Notes: a model not told the origin generated them from the sequence alone. 44,541 bases of DNA from CAVSUR01 sp052143655 (GCA_052143655.1 JBKQSL010000024.1:1-44541); one strand, 5' to 3'. Numbered from the stretch's first letter, positions 33,277 through 42,210 are shown. Numbers and translations: made by a program.

Positions 33277-34578
33277 GTGACTCCACCTCACGACGGCAGG
33301 CCGGCCGGTGTCCCGGTCGTCGGCATGGTCGGGGCCGGCCAGCTCGCGCGGATGACCGCCCAGGCCGCGATCAGCCTGGGCATCGGCTTCCGGGTGCTGG
33401 CCGGGGCACCGGGCGAGAGCGCCGCGCAGGTATCCGCTGGCACTGTCATCGGCGATTACACCAGCCCGGGTGACCTGCTCGATTTCGCCGCCGGGTGTGA
33501 CGTGGTGACGTTCGACCACGAGCATGTGCCGCCGGGCGCGCTGCGCGCCATGGAGCGCGCCGGGGTGCGGATCGCGCCGGCCTCGGTGCCGCTGCGGCAC
33601 GCCCAGGACAAGCGGTTCATGCGCGAGCGGCTGACCGCGCTGGGCATGCCGTGCCCGCCGTACGCCCCCGCGCCGGGCCTGGCGGAGGTCACCGCGTTCG
33701 CCGCGGATCACGGCTGGCCGGTGGTGCTCAAGGCGGTCACCAGCGGGTACGACGGCAAGGGCGTGTGGGTGTGCGCGGGGCCGCAGGAGGCGGCGCAGGT
33801 GCTCGCCCGCGCGGCCGGGGCGGCCGGTGCGGCTTCCGGTGACGGCCCGGCGGGCCGCGGCATCGAGCTGATCGTCGAGCAGCACGTGCCGATCGTCGCC
33901 GAGCTGGCCAGCGTCGTCGCCCGGTCGCCGAGCGGCCAGGGCGCCGCGTACCCGGTGGTGCGCACGGTCCAGGCGGACGGCATCTGCCGGGAGGTGATCG
34001 CGCCCGCGCCGGGCCTGGACGCCGATACCGTGGCCGAGGCGCAGCGGCTCGGCCTGGAGATCGCCGCGGCGCTGGGCGTGGTGGGGATCCTCGCGGTCGA
34101 GCTGTTCCTGACCGGGGACGGGCTGCTGGTCAACGAGCTGGCGATGCGCCCGCACAACAGCGCGCACTGGACCATTGAGGGCGCGGTGACCTCGCAGTTC
34201 GAGCAGCACCTGCGCGCGGTGCTGAACCTGCCGCTGGGCTCGCCCGCGCTCGCCGTGCCGCACGCGGTGATGGTCAACATGCTCGGCGGCGCCGACCCGC
34301 ACCTGCACGACCGGCTGCTGCACGTGATGGCCGCCGATCCGGGCGTGAAGGTGCACCTGTACGGCAAGGAGGTCCGGCCGGGCCGCAAGATCGGTCACGT
34401 GACGGTGACCGGCCGCGACCTGCCGGCGCTGCGGGACCGGGCGGCCCGGGCGGCGAGCTTCCTGAGCCTGGGCACCGAGCAGCCCGCCGCAGCGCTGGAA
34501 CCGCCGCCGGTGCCCGTGGCGGCGGCCGCGCCCGGACCGGCAGGCGGGTGGGCGCAGGCCCGCGAGGGGAGGCCGTGA
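33277..34578 (+). CDS. purK: N5-carboxyaminoimidazole ribonucleotide synthase
   Basis: Carboxylates AIR to N5-CAIR with ATP and bicarbonate in purine synthesis. The protein has 433 residues, somewhat longer than usual because of a Pro/Ala-rich tail. The N-terminal VVGMVGAGQLARMTAQAAI is typical. The ATP-grasp part has PVVLKAVTSGYDGKGVWV and GILAVELFLTGDGLLVNELA, and MRPHNSAHWTIEGAVTSQFE is diagnostic. GTG 33277 is chosen from homology and the leaderless promoter. The stop overlaps the purE start as GTGA, so PurK and PurE, which act in sequence, are coupled. Confidence 0.95.
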   Translation: MTPPHDGRPAGVPVVGMVGAGQLARMTAQAAISLGIGFRVLAGAPGESAAQVSAGTVIGDYTSPGDLLDFAAGCDVVTFDHEHVPPGALRAMERAGVRIAPASVPLRHAQDKRFMRERLTALGMPCPPYAPAPGLAEVTAFAADHGWPVVLKAVTSGYDGKGVWVCAGPQEAAQVLARAAGAAGAASGDGPAGRGIELIVEQHVPIVAELASVVARSPSGQGAAYPVVRTVQADGICREVIAPAPGLDADTVAEAQRLGLEIAAALGVVGILAVELFLTGDGLLVNELAMRPHNSAHWTIEGAVTSQFEQHLRAVLNLPLGSPALAVPHAVMVNMLGGADPHLHDRLLHVMAADPGVKVHLYGKEVRPGRKIGHVTVTGRDLPALRDRAARAASFLSLGTEQPAAALEPPPVPVAAAAPGPAGGWAQAREGRP

Positions 34579-35108
34579 CGGCGCAGCAGCCGCTGGTCGG
34601 CGTGGTGATGGGCAGCGACTCGGACTGGCCGGTGATGGAGGCGGCGGTCACCGCGCTGGCGGAGTTCGGGGTGGCGTGCGAGGCGGCGGTGGTCTCGGCG
34701 CACCGGATGCCCCGGGACATGATCGAGTACGGCGCCGCCGCGGAAGGCCGCGGCCTGCGGGTGATCATCGCCGGGGCTGGCGGGGCCGCGCACCTGCCCG
34801 GCATGCTGGCCGCGATGACCCCGCTGCCGGTGATCGGCGTGCCGGTGCCGCTGGCGAATCTCGGCGGGGTGGACTCGCTGCTGTCGATCGCGCAGATGCC
34901 GGCCGGCGTCCCGGTCGCCACCGTGGCCGTCGGCGGGGCCCGCAACGCGGGGCTGCTGGCGGTGCGCATCCTGGCTGTCGCCGACGACGGGCTGCGCGCC
35001 CAGATGACCCGCTTCCAGCAGGACCTGCGCGCGGGCGCGCAGGCCAAGGGCGCCGCGCTGCAGGCCCGGCTGCGCGACCGCCAGGAGCCGGGTGCCGCCC
35101 GGCGGTAA
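34575..35108 (+). CDS. purE: N5-CAIR mutase, PurE class I
   Basis: Moves the carboxyl group of N5-CAIR to form CAIR. At 177 residues it has class I length. Motifs are VGVVMGSDSDWPVMEAA, VVSAHRMPRDM (catalytic His), IIAGAGGAAHLPGM and SIAQMPAGVPVATVAVGG. GTG 34575 overlaps the purK stop by 4 nt, and GGGGAGG lies just upstream. No other purine genes adjoin. Confidence 0.96.
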   Translation: MTAQQPLVGVVMGSDSDWPVMEAAVTALAEFGVACEAAVVSAHRMPRDMIEYGAAAEGRGLRVIIAGAGGAAHLPGMLAAMTPLPVIGVPVPLANLGGVDSLLSIAQMPAGVPVATVAVGGARNAGLLAVRILAVADDGLRAQMTRFQQDLRAGAQAKGAALQARLRDRQEPGAARR

Positions 35109-35154
35109 ATCACGATCCGGCAGGAAACAGACCAGGCAGAAAATTTAGCGACCG

Positions 35155-36465
35155 CTAGTCAGGCCGCTCGGCCGGGCACGTCCGGCCTGGCCCCGGCCCG
35201 GCCCCGGCCGGGTCCGCGGCGTCGTCGGCGCAGATCAGGCCCCATGGCCGGGCACGGACCCGGGTGAGCACGATCGTCGCGGCCCGGCTGCCGCGCAGCC
35301 CGAGCCGGCGGCGGATCAGCTCGACGTCCCCGGCCAGGCCGCGGCGGCGGATGTCGGCGGACCCGATGTCGAGCTCGCGGAGCCGCCGGGCGAAAGCCTT
35401 CTCCTGCCAGGGCGCCGACTCCAGCACCCGCAGTCCCCGGCCGAACGGCGTCCGCAGCGGGCTGTCCGCCGACAGGAACGCGATCATCGGGTCGATCTTC
35501 CACGCGCCGAGCTGCCTGGCCAGTTCCTCCACCAGCCCGGCCCTGGTCACGGCCGGGTTCGGGTCGAGCAGGTACCCGCCGGGCGGCGCTACCGGCACCG
35601 GCTCGCCGGCCTCGCCGGGCCTGACCGGGCCGGGGGAGCCGGCGCCGCCGGTCAGCGCGTGCGCGACGGGCATCCCGCCCGCCAGCGCCGCCCAGTCCGG
35701 CGTGCCGCCGGCCCGCAGCCGGGGCGGTGCCAGCACGGTGGCCCGGCGGGCGGCCGTTGCCAGCGCGGGCGACCAGATCAGCGCTTCCTTCAGCTCGCGG
35801 CCGACGGCCAGGAACTCGGTTTCCCAGCCCGCGGGCACCTGCCCGCGGTCCAGGCCGGGCGCGGCCTTGATGCCCACCGCGGGCACCTGGCCGGCCAGCC
35901 GCAGGCACCAGTCCAGCGGCGGCTCGGTCCGCCCGGCGACCAGCCGCCGGCCGCCGGCCCGCCGGGCCGGGTCGATGAACACCCCGCCGAGCCCGTGCAG
36001 CCGCAGGTCCCGGACATCGGCGCAGACCGCGCGGACCCGCTCGCCGGTCCCGTATACGGTCGCGTTGTGCCGGGCGTAGCGCAGGCTGGTCAGGTCCTGG
36101 TCCGCCGCGAGCACGGCCCCGGCCGCGGCGGTCAGCGCGGTGAGGCTGCCGCCGATCCCGCAGCACAGGTCGGCGACCAGCGTCATCCCGGCGTACCGGG
36201 CCGCGCTGTGCCGCGCGGCCAGCTCAGCGGAGGCCTGCTCCAGCCCGTCCCGGGTGAACAGCATCTCGCCGGCCCGGCTGAACTTCGCCGCCGCTGCGGC
36301 CCGCAGCGCCTGCTGGGTCAGCGCCGCGGCGATCAGGTCCGGCGGGTAGGCGGGCCGCAGCGCCTGCGCGAGGACCAGCGCGCGCTGCGGGTCCGCGGGC
36401 TCGCCGGCGAGCCGGCTCAGCAGCTCCCGGCCCGGCGCGGACAGCAGCCCCGGCTGGTCTGGCAC
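35155..36465 (-). CDS. Class I SAM-dependent methyltransferase with THUMP-like C-terminus
   Basis: A 436-residue protein. An N-terminal helical region (about 1-90) precedes a Rossmann methyltransferase domain with VADLCCGIGGSLTAL (SAM-binding motif I), VLAADQD (acidic loop) and VFIDPARRAGGRR (motif IV). The C-terminal part, ending around GLAGDVELIRRRLGLRGS, resembles the THUMP-like domain found with these enzymes in actinobacteria. RNA is the likely substrate class, but no target is known. GTG 36465 is chosen for GGAAGGGAGG upstream. Divergent from the acyl-CoA dehydrogenase gene. Confidence 0.78.
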   Translation of the reverse strand: MPDQPGLLSAPGRELLSRLAGEPADPQRALVLAQALRPAYPPDLIAAALTQQALRAAAAAKFSRAGEMLFTRDGLEQASAELAARHSAARYAGMTLVADLCCGIGGSLTALTAAAGAVLAADQDLTSLRYARHNATVYGTGERVRAVCADVRDLRLHGLGGVFIDPARRAGGRRLVAGRTEPPLDWCLRLAGQVPAVGIKAAPGLDRGQVPAGWETEFLAVGRELKEALIWSPALATAARRATVLAPPRLRAGGTPDWAALAGGMPVAHALTGGAGSPGPVRPGEAGEPVPVAPPGGYLLDPNPAVTRAGLVEELARQLGAWKIDPMIAFLSADSPLRTPFGRGLRVLESAPWQEKAFARRLRELDIGSADIRRRGLAGDVELIRRRLGLRGSRAATIVLTRVRARPWGLICADDAADPAGAGPGPGRTCPAERPD

Positions 36466-36522
36466 GCCGCCTCCCTTCCTGCTTGCGGGGCCGGCTTCCG
36501 GGAGCGGCCCGGCGGCGCGGCT

Positions 36523-36528
36523 TACCAT
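36523..36528 (+). promoter_or_regulatory. -10 box of the acyl-CoA dehydrogenase gene
   Basis: TACCAT ends 7 nt before ATG 36536; leaderless pattern without a Shine-Dalgarno. Confidence 0.5.
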
Positions 36529-36535
36529 CAACATC

Positions 36536-37708
36536 ATGAGCCCGGAACACTCACCCTTCGTCCTGTCCCCCGAGCACCAGGCCCTGCGCGAGGCCGTGCG
36601 CGAGCTTGCCGACGACAAGATCGCCCCGCACGCGGCCAAGGTCGACCAGTCGGCGCAGTTCCCGCAGGAGGCGCACGACGCGCTAGTCAAGGCTGACCTG
36701 CATGCGGTGCACATCCCCGAGGCCTACGGCGGATCCGGGGCGGACGCGATCGCCACCTGCATCGTGATCGAGGAGGTGGCCCGGGCCTGCGCGTCCAGCT
36801 CGCTGATCCCCGCGGTGAACAAGCTGGGCACGGTGCCGCTGCTGCTGTCGGCCAGCGAGGAGCTGAAGCAGCGTTACCTGCCGCCGGTCGCGCGCGGCGA
36901 GGCGATGTTCTCCTACGCCCTGTCCGAGCCGGAGGCCGGCTCGGACGCGGCCGCGATGCGCACCCGGGCGGTCCGCGACGGCGACAGCTACGTGCTGAAC
37001 GGGGTCAAGCGGTGGATCACCAACGCCGGGATCTCCAAGTTCTACACGGTCATGGCCGTCACGAACCCGGACGCCGGGGCCGGCGGGATCTCCGCGTTCG
37101 TGGTGGCGGACACCGACGAGGGACTGTCGTTCGGCGCGCCCGAGCACAAGCTCGGCATCAAGGGCGCACCGACGCGCGAGCTTTATTTCGACAACTGCGT
37201 GATCCCGGCGGACCGGATGATCGGCCCCGAGGGGACCGGGTTCCGCACCGCGCTGGCCACCCTGGACCACGCCAGGATCACGATCGCCGCGCAGGCGCTC
37301 GGCATCGCCCAGGGCGCGCTCGATTACGCGGCCGGCTACGTGCGGGAGCGGCGGCAGTTCGGCAGGGCGGTGGCGGAGTTCCAGGGCGTCCAGTTCATGG
37401 TCGCCGACATGGCCATGAAGGTCGAGGCGGCCCGCCAGCTCAGCTACGCCGCGGCGGCGCGGTCGGACCTGGTGATGGCCGGAGGCCGGGCCGCGGACCT
37501 GACGTTCATGTCCTCGGCGTGCAAGTGCTTCGCCTCCGACGTGGCGATGGACGTCACCACCGACGCGGTCCAGCTTCTCGGCGGTTACGGCTACGTCAGC
37601 GACTACCCGGTCGAGCGGATGATGCGGGACGCCAAGATCACCCAGATCTACGAGGGCACCAACCAGATCCAGCGCGTGGTGATGGCACGGCAGCTCCTTA
37701 AGGGCTGA
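36536..37708 (+). CDS. Acyl-CoA dehydrogenase
   Basis: An FAD enzyme that introduces the alpha-beta double bond in acyl-CoA and passes electrons to ETF. 390 residues. MFSYALSEPEAGSDAAAM and the KRWITNAGISKFYTV segment bind FAD. The C-terminal QIYEGTNQIQRVVMARQLL holds the catalytic glutamate in the position of short- and medium-chain enzymes, not that of isovaleryl-CoA dehydrogenase. QLLGGYGYVSDYPVERMMRD is also typical. It probably takes short-chain or branched acyl-CoA. The gene stands alone, followed by a terminator. Confidence 0.93.
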   Translation: MSPEHSPFVLSPEHQALREAVRELADDKIAPHAAKVDQSAQFPQEAHDALVKADLHAVHIPEAYGGSGADAIATCIVIEEVARACASSSLIPAVNKLGTVPLLLSASEELKQRYLPPVARGEAMFSYALSEPEAGSDAAAMRTRAVRDGDSYVLNGVKRWITNAGISKFYTVMAVTNPDAGAGGISAFVVADTDEGLSFGAPEHKLGIKGAPTRELYFDNCVIPADRMIGPEGTGFRTALATLDHARITIAAQALGIAQGALDYAAGYVRERRQFGRAVAEFQGVQFMVADMAMKVEAARQLSYAAAARSDLVMAGGRAADLTFMSSACKCFASDVAMDVTTDAVQLLGGYGYVSDYPVERMMRDAKITQIYEGTNQIQRVVMARQLLKG

Positions 37709-37752
37709 CTTAGGCGCGCTGACCTGGGATTTCTCCGGCCTGCGATGCCGCG

Positions 37753-37789
37753 GAACGGGTCGTCCGACGCCGAGTCGGGCGGCCCGTTC
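37753..37789 (+). terminator. Hairpin after the acyl-CoA dehydrogenase gene
   Basis: GAACGGG (37753-37759) pairs with CCCGTTC (37783-37789), with further inner pairing between CCGAC and GTCGG. No U-tract follows, as is common in actinobacteria. It lies 44 bases after the stop. Confidence 0.6.
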
Positions 37790-37828
37790 TCGTGTTCCGA
37801 ATGACCGATTGATTCCGGCTACTTCCCG

Positions 37829-38548
37829 TTGGTGTCCAACGAGGCCAGGCTAGCCTGGCGGCAGCCGGCCGGGATGATCGCCGGCACTGGGGTCGCCTTG
37901 CTGCTCCTGGTCATCTTCGGCGAGATCCCAGTGTTCAGGCAGCCCTCGGCCAATCTGGGCGGCTATTCGGCGTTCGACATCTACATCCCGATCCTCATGG
38001 CCTTCTCGATCGCGATGATCGCCTTCACCTATCTTCCCGGGCCGCTGGTTTCCTACCGTGAGCTTGGCATCCTGCGCCGCCTGTCGACGACGCCGGTGCC
38101 CGCGTACTGGGTGCTGGCCGCGCAGATTGTCGTCCAGGCCTGCCTGATGGTGGTCACGCTGGCACTGCTGGTCACTGTGAGCATCGTGTTCTTCGGGATC
38201 AGCGCCCCGAAGAACCAAGCCGCGATGGTGCTGGCGATCGCGCTCACCATGGCCGCGCTGTTCGCGATCGGGCTGGCGATCGCGGCCCTGGCCCGGACCG
38301 CAGGTGCCGCCCGCGGCCTCATGGCGGCGGCGCTTTACCCGATGATGTTCTTCTCGGGGCTGTACTACCCGGTCCAGCTGATGCCGGCCGTCATCCGGGA
38401 CATCAGCTACTACACCCCGCTCGGCGCGGCCGTGCCCGCGATCGGCGACTCGTGGGTGGCCCAGTTCCCGCCCGCGCAGCCACTGCTGGTCCTCGCCGGA
38501 TACGCGCTAGCGTTCGGATTCCCGAAGCGCTTCTTCAGGTGGGAATAG
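37829..38548 (+). CDS. ABC-2 type permease, orphan and possibly 5'-truncated
   Basis: A 239-residue membrane protein with six helices, typical of drug-exporter permeases of the DrrB type: LVSYRELGILRRLSTTPVPAY is the conserved cytoplasmic segment and FFSGLYYPVQLMP the final loop. No ATP-binding gene lies on either side, although these permeases need one. The reading frame begins at TTG 37829 without a visible ribosome binding site and is open back to 37805, so the true start may have been lost. The fadD remnant behind it supports decay in this region. It may still be functional with an ATPase from elsewhere. Confidence 0.65.
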   Translation: MVSNEARLAWRQPAGMIAGTGVALLLLVIFGEIPVFRQPSANLGGYSAFDIYIPILMAFSIAMIAFTYLPGPLVSYRELGILRRLSTTPVPAYWVLAAQIVVQACLMVVTLALLVTVSIVFFGISAPKNQAAMVLAIALTMAALFAIGLAIAALARTAGAARGLMAAALYPMMFFSGLYYPVQLMPAVIRDISYYTPLGAAVPAIGDSWVAQFPPAQPLLVLAGYALAFGFPKRFFRWE

Positions 38549-38576
38549 CCCCGTGAAAACGGTCGCGACGCCCGGC

Positions 38577-38842
38577 TCACGCGGGAGCGGCCTGGAGTAC
38601 AGCGCGCGCCCACCGGTAACCCGCCTTGCGGGTGGGCGCGCGCACCACCTCGGGCACGAACTCCACCCGGGCAGGCACCTTGTCCGCCCGAGCACGACGA
38701 TCGAGCCACCGTCCCAAACTTCGGCCAGGTCGCCGCGCACCGCCCACCGCACTCCGTCGATCACCGGGAACGTCGCCACCGTCGCCTCGGCGTCTCCGTA
38801 GTAGCCCAGCGGCACGTGCCCGGCCCGCGCCAGCCAGCCGCT
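38577..38842 (-). pseudogene. Remnant of a fatty-acyl-CoA synthetase (fadD) with internal deletion
   Basis: One frame encodes GWLARAGHVPLGYYGD, ATFPVIDGVRWAVRGDLAEV and GGSIVVLGR, the adenylation-domain segment of acyl-CoA synthetases. At about 38685 homology jumps, in another frame, to ADKVPARVEFVPEVVRAP and RKAGYRWARAV with a stop at 38577, the normal C-terminal end. The 80-90 residues usually between them, including the catalytic-lysine neighbourhood, are gone, and the 5' three-quarters of the gene is absent. Non-functional. Confidence 0.75.
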
Positions 38843-38921
38843 GCCGGCCGCCGCCGTCGCGCTGGAACTCCCCGTCGGGCCTGGTCTCCTGGCTCTGCCC
38901 AGTCGCCGGTTCGCCGCTTGG

Positions 38922-38997
38922 CTTTACGTCATAAAGTTCTTGGCTCCAGCCCTTGACTTTACGCCATAAAGCAGAGTCTGCTTTATGGCATAGAGTC
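38922..38997. promoter_or_regulatory. Three-site palindromic operator upstream of the membrane protein/HTH pair
   Basis: CTTTACGTCATAAAG (38922-38936), CTTTACGCCATAAAG (38957-38971) and CTTTATGGCATAGAG (38981-38995) share the form CTTTA-N5-TAAAG. The last two are also arms of a larger inverted repeat (38955-38975 with 38977-38997; 19 of 21 positions match). TTGACT at 38953-38958 is a possible -35 and TAGAGT at 38991-38996 a possible -10. The HTH protein encoded two genes on is the obvious candidate to bind here. Confidence 0.75.
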
Positions 38998-39015
38998 TAT
39001 TGAAGGAGAGACACC

Positions 39016-39678
39016 ATGAACCCCACACCCGACACCACCACCGCCGGCAACGGCGGCAACTTCGACCCCCGGCAGGCCGCCACCCTGCTGGACCAGACCA
39101 CTCAGCAGGCACGCCGCCAGCTTGAACCCTCCCCGCCGTGGCTCCTGACGATCAGGGCGTTCATAGCCCTGGTCATTTACGGCGCGGTCTGGCTCTCGGT
39201 GCGCGGACAGCATCCCTACAATCACCCGACTGCCGCGGTTATCCCCGTTCTGGTTGTGCTTGTGGCCGTCAACCTGGTCGCGACGGTCACGGTTGCCAAG
39301 CGCGCCGCCGCTGGCGTGCGCGGGAGATTCCGGGTGCGCCCGGCCGAAATCGCCGCCATGGCGGTGGTTTGGCTCGGCGTGTTCGTAGCCCTGGGGGCGC
39401 TGGCTGGCGCGGGAGTAAGCCACGCGATCGTCTACGGGATCTACCCGGCGACTGCGCCGCTGATGGCCGGCGGGCTGGCCTGGGCGGGCATCATGGCGGC
39501 ACGGGCAAACTGGCGCTGGTCCGGCGCCGGGCTCGCGGTCGCCGCCGTCGGCGCCGTGGGCACGTTCGCCGGGCCAGCCGGGGCGTGGGCGGTCGCCGGC
39601 GTGGGCCTTTTCGCCGTGCTCCTCGGCACCGCTGCCGCCATTGCCTGGCGGCAGCGCCGCAGCGTGGTGCGGTCATGA
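39016..39678 (+). CDS. Membrane protein of unknown function, partner of the HTH regulator
   Basis: A 220-residue protein. A hydrophilic N-terminus of about 45 residues (FDPRQAATLLDQTTQQARRQ) precedes five hydrophobic helices, the last ending WRQRRSVVRS. I do not recognise the family. GAAGGAGAG lies 4-5 bases before ATG 39016, a good ribosome binding site. Its stop overlaps the next start as ATGA, so the two products are made together. Similar membrane-protein/winged-helix pairs occur in actinobacteria; the regulator may control membrane-protein level. Confidence 0.75.
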   Translation: MNPTPDTTTAGNGGNFDPRQAATLLDQTTQQARRQLEPSPPWLLTIRAFIALVIYGAVWLSVRGQHPYNHPTAAVIPVLVVLVAVNLVATVTVAKRAAAGVRGRFRVRPAEIAAMAVVWLGVFVALGALAGAGVSHAIVYGIYPATAPLMAGGLAWAGIMAARANWRWSGAGLAVAAVGAVGTFAGPAGAWAVAGVGLFAVLLGTAAAIAWRQRRSVVRS

Positions 39679-39974
39679 CCACCGACGAACTCGACCCGCT
39701 GATCCACGTCCCGACCCGGCTGAAGATCGTCGCGACGCTGGCCGCGCTGCCCGATGGCGACACAGTGTCCTTCACCCGCCTGCAGGACATGATCGGGCTC
39801 ACTCCCGGCAACCTGATCATCCACCTGCGCAAGCTCGAAGAAGCCGACTACATCAGCAGCGAGAAGGCCAGGAACGGGACCGTGTCCATCACCACGGTCG
39901 CTCTCACCGGCCACGGCCGCGCGGCACTCCGCACCTACACCCGGGCGCTGCGCGACCTGCTTGGCGGCCTGTAA
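39675..39974 (+). CDS. Winged-helix transcriptional regulator
   Basis: A 99-residue DNA-binding protein of the short MarR/ArsR-like type (HTH_27-like): PTRLKIVATLAALPDGDTVS, TRLQDMIGLTPGNLIIHLRK as the helix-turn-helix, then LEEADYISSEKARNGTV as the wing. Its ATG overlaps the upstream stop by 4 nt. The triple operator at 38922-38997 is probably its own binding site, giving autoregulation. No ligand-binding domain is visible, so the signal, if any, may come through the membrane partner. Confidence 0.82.
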   Translation: MTTDELDPLIHVPTRLKIVATLAALPDGDTVSFTRLQDMIGLTPGNLIIHLRKLEEADYISSEKARNGTVSITTVALTGHGRAALRTYTRALRDLLGGL

Positions 39975-40000
39975 ATGGCCCGGTTGGCCCCGGTCTTCTC

Positions 40001-40029
40001 CTGACAGCCCCTTGACGAGGGGCTGTCAG
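40001..40029 (+). terminator. Strong hairpin terminator
   Basis: CTGACAGCCCC (40001-40011) pairs perfectly with GGGGCTGTCAG (40019-40029) around a 7-nt loop. It lies 27 bases after the HTH gene stop and closes that operon. There is no U-tract. Confidence 0.8.
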
Positions 40030-40158
40030 CCGTTGCGGGTCGGCGGCTACGCGACCATGCGCCGCGTTACCGTCTGACCCGAACCAAACGGATCTGAACA
40101 ACAGGCCAGCCGGCGAACCGACCGATGGAGACTTTCTGCGCCGTAGGAGGCGAGTCAG

Positions 40159-41828
40159 ATGGGGTGTTCTGTCAAGCGGCCCAGAGCTGCCAGCATTATC
40201 CTGCTGGTCGCCGCTGGCATGGCCGCCGGTGGCTGTGCAAGCAGCGCCAAGCCGAGTGCGGCGAGCTGCTTCGCTAAATCCGCGGCTGCGGGCACGGCAA
40301 GCACGCCGGTAGGCTCGCCCAATCCGGCGGTGGCGGCAGGCTGGACGTTGCCGGGCGGCAACCTGGCGAACACCCGGGATGTCGCCAGCCCGATTACCAG
40401 TTCCAATGTGTCGACGCTGGGCGTGGCGTGGTGCGTGCCGGTCGAGTCGACGGGCGTAACCCGGGCCGCTGGCCTGGCGGATGGTTACGCGACGACGCCG
40501 GTCGTGGCCAATGGCGTGGTGTACACCCAGGATCTAGAGTCGAACGTGATGGCGATCAGGCTCGCCACCGGCAAGGTCTTGTGGACGCACAACTACAACT
40601 CGCTGAACGGCGGCCCGGACGGCGTCAACGTGGTCAACGGGGTGGTGTACGCGGCGACGGACAGCGCCGCGGTCGCCCTGTCGGCGGCCACCGGCAAGCA
40701 ACTGTGGAGCCGGATGCTGACCGGCAACGACCACGAGGGCATCGACATGGCCCCCGGCTACAACCACGGCACCGTGTACGTCTCGACCGTCCCGGTCAAC
40801 CCGAACAAGGGTCAGTATCTCGGCGGCGCCAAGGGGATGCTGTGGGCGCTGAACGCGGCCACCGGCGCGCCGGAATGGTCGTGGGACCAGGTGCAGAACC
40901 TGTGGGGGAATCCGGGCATCAACTCCGGCGGCGGCCTGTGGGATCCGCCGTCGTTCGATGCCCAGGGCAACATCTACATCGGCATCGCCAACCCCGGCCC
41001 GATCGGCCAGAGCGGATGGCCCCGCGGCTATCGATGGGGAACCAGCCGGCCCGGCCCGAACCTGTACACCGACTCGGTCGTCAAGCTCAGCCCGGCCGGC
41101 AAGCTGCTGTGGTACTACCAGCTCACCCCGCACGACCTGTTCGACTGGACCTGCAGAACTCACCGGTGCTCACCACCGCGCACGGGCAGCCGGTGGTGAT
41201 CGACGGCGGCAAAGCCGGCATCCTGATCGAACTGAACGCGCAAACCGGCAAGCTGCTGTGGAAACTCCCGGTCGGCGTGCACCGCGGACCCGGCGACGCC
41301 GGGCTAATCACCGAAAACGCCACCCCGGCCTCGCCCGTCCCGCTGCCGGCCAGGTTCGACCTCGAGCCCGGCGTGTTCGGCGGCGTCGAGTCCCAGCTGG
41401 CCACCAACGGGTCGACAACCTTCGCCGCCGTCAACAACCTCGCCGTGCCGATGTCCGTTAAGGGCGTGACGGAGAGCTCCAAGGCATTCGAAGCCTCTAT
41501 CCCCAAAGCAACGGGCGAGATGATCGCCGTCAACCAGGACACCGGAAAAATCGCATGGGACGACAAGCTCCCCTCCTCGCCCTACGGCGCCGCGGCGGTT
41601 ACTAACAACGTCGTCTTCACCACCACCTACAGCGGCCACCTGTACGCCTTCAACGCCACCACCGGCACGGTCCTGCTGAACACAAAGCTGTCCGCCGGCT
41701 CCAACGCCCCCGTCGCCATCGACGGTGACTACGTCATCACCGGAGCAGCCGTGCCGCTATCGGGCCAGGCACTGATCATCGCCTACAAGCTCGGAGCCAA
41801 GGGCAAGCTCCCCACCACCGGGCACTGA
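40159..41828 (+). pseudogene. PQQ-type beta-propeller lipoprotein, frameshifted
   Basis: The 5' part encodes a lipoprotein signal (SIILLVAAGMAAGGC, lipobox Cys26) and propeller repeats such as VVANGVVYTQDL, AATGKQLWS and NIYIGIANPG. At 41148 the frame changes: HDLFDW continues as TCRTHRC in one frame, whereas DLQNSPVLTTAHGQPVVIDG continues in another up to 41828. One G missing from a GGG run (TGGGACC read as TGGACC) explains this. Without it the protein would have about 556 residues, like polyvinyl alcohol dehydrogenase-like quinoproteins or BamB-like propellers. The rest of the frame is clean, so the break is recent or a sequencing error. AGGAGG precedes ATG 40159 by 8 bases. Confidence 0.8.
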
Positions 41829-41899
41829 TCCGCAACCCCGGCCCCTGACTCGTACCACCCCGAAGATCCACTTCTGATGCTCGGCATCGACTGATCCTG

Positions 41900-42205
41900 T
41901 TACGGCCGGTGCCGATCGAGCAGGGCGGGGTAGGCGGCCCGGGGGCGGCCGGCTAGCTGGCCCCAGGCGATGGCGGTCTTGGTGCGGAGGCCGAGCAGGT
42001 CGGCGACGACGGTGGGCGGGAGCTCGCCGGCGAGTTGCAGGAGCGCGCTGGCGCGGCCGGTGACGGTGTCGATGCCGATGCGGGCCAGCCGGTGGCTGAT
42101 GGTGGCGGGCAGGACGGGCTGTCCGGGATGCAGGCCCGGGAACAGCCACGGCCCGGGTCCGCCGGCGGGGACCTGGCTGAGGTGGCGGCGATGGCGGGCG
42201 AGGTC
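41900..42205 (-). pseudogene. C-terminal fragment of a site-specific recombinase/integrase-like protein
   Basis: The frame reads DLARHRRHLSQVPAGGPGPW, LFPGLHPGQPV, TISHRLARIGIDTVTGRASA and LADLLGLRTKTAIAWGQLAG-like sequence up to the stop at 41900. This resembles the C-terminus of actinobacterial tyrosine recombinase-like integrases, where a short helix-turn-helix-like segment ends the protein. The catalytic domain is missing. It begins exactly where the fragment at 42211-42345 stops. Confidence 0.45.
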
Positions 42206-42210
42206 GTGGG

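Noticed and set aside
41753..41828. Readthrough or programmed frameshifting as the explanation for the PQQ gene break
   Set aside because: No slippery heptamer or downstream structure is evident at 41148; a one-base loss from a G run is simpler.
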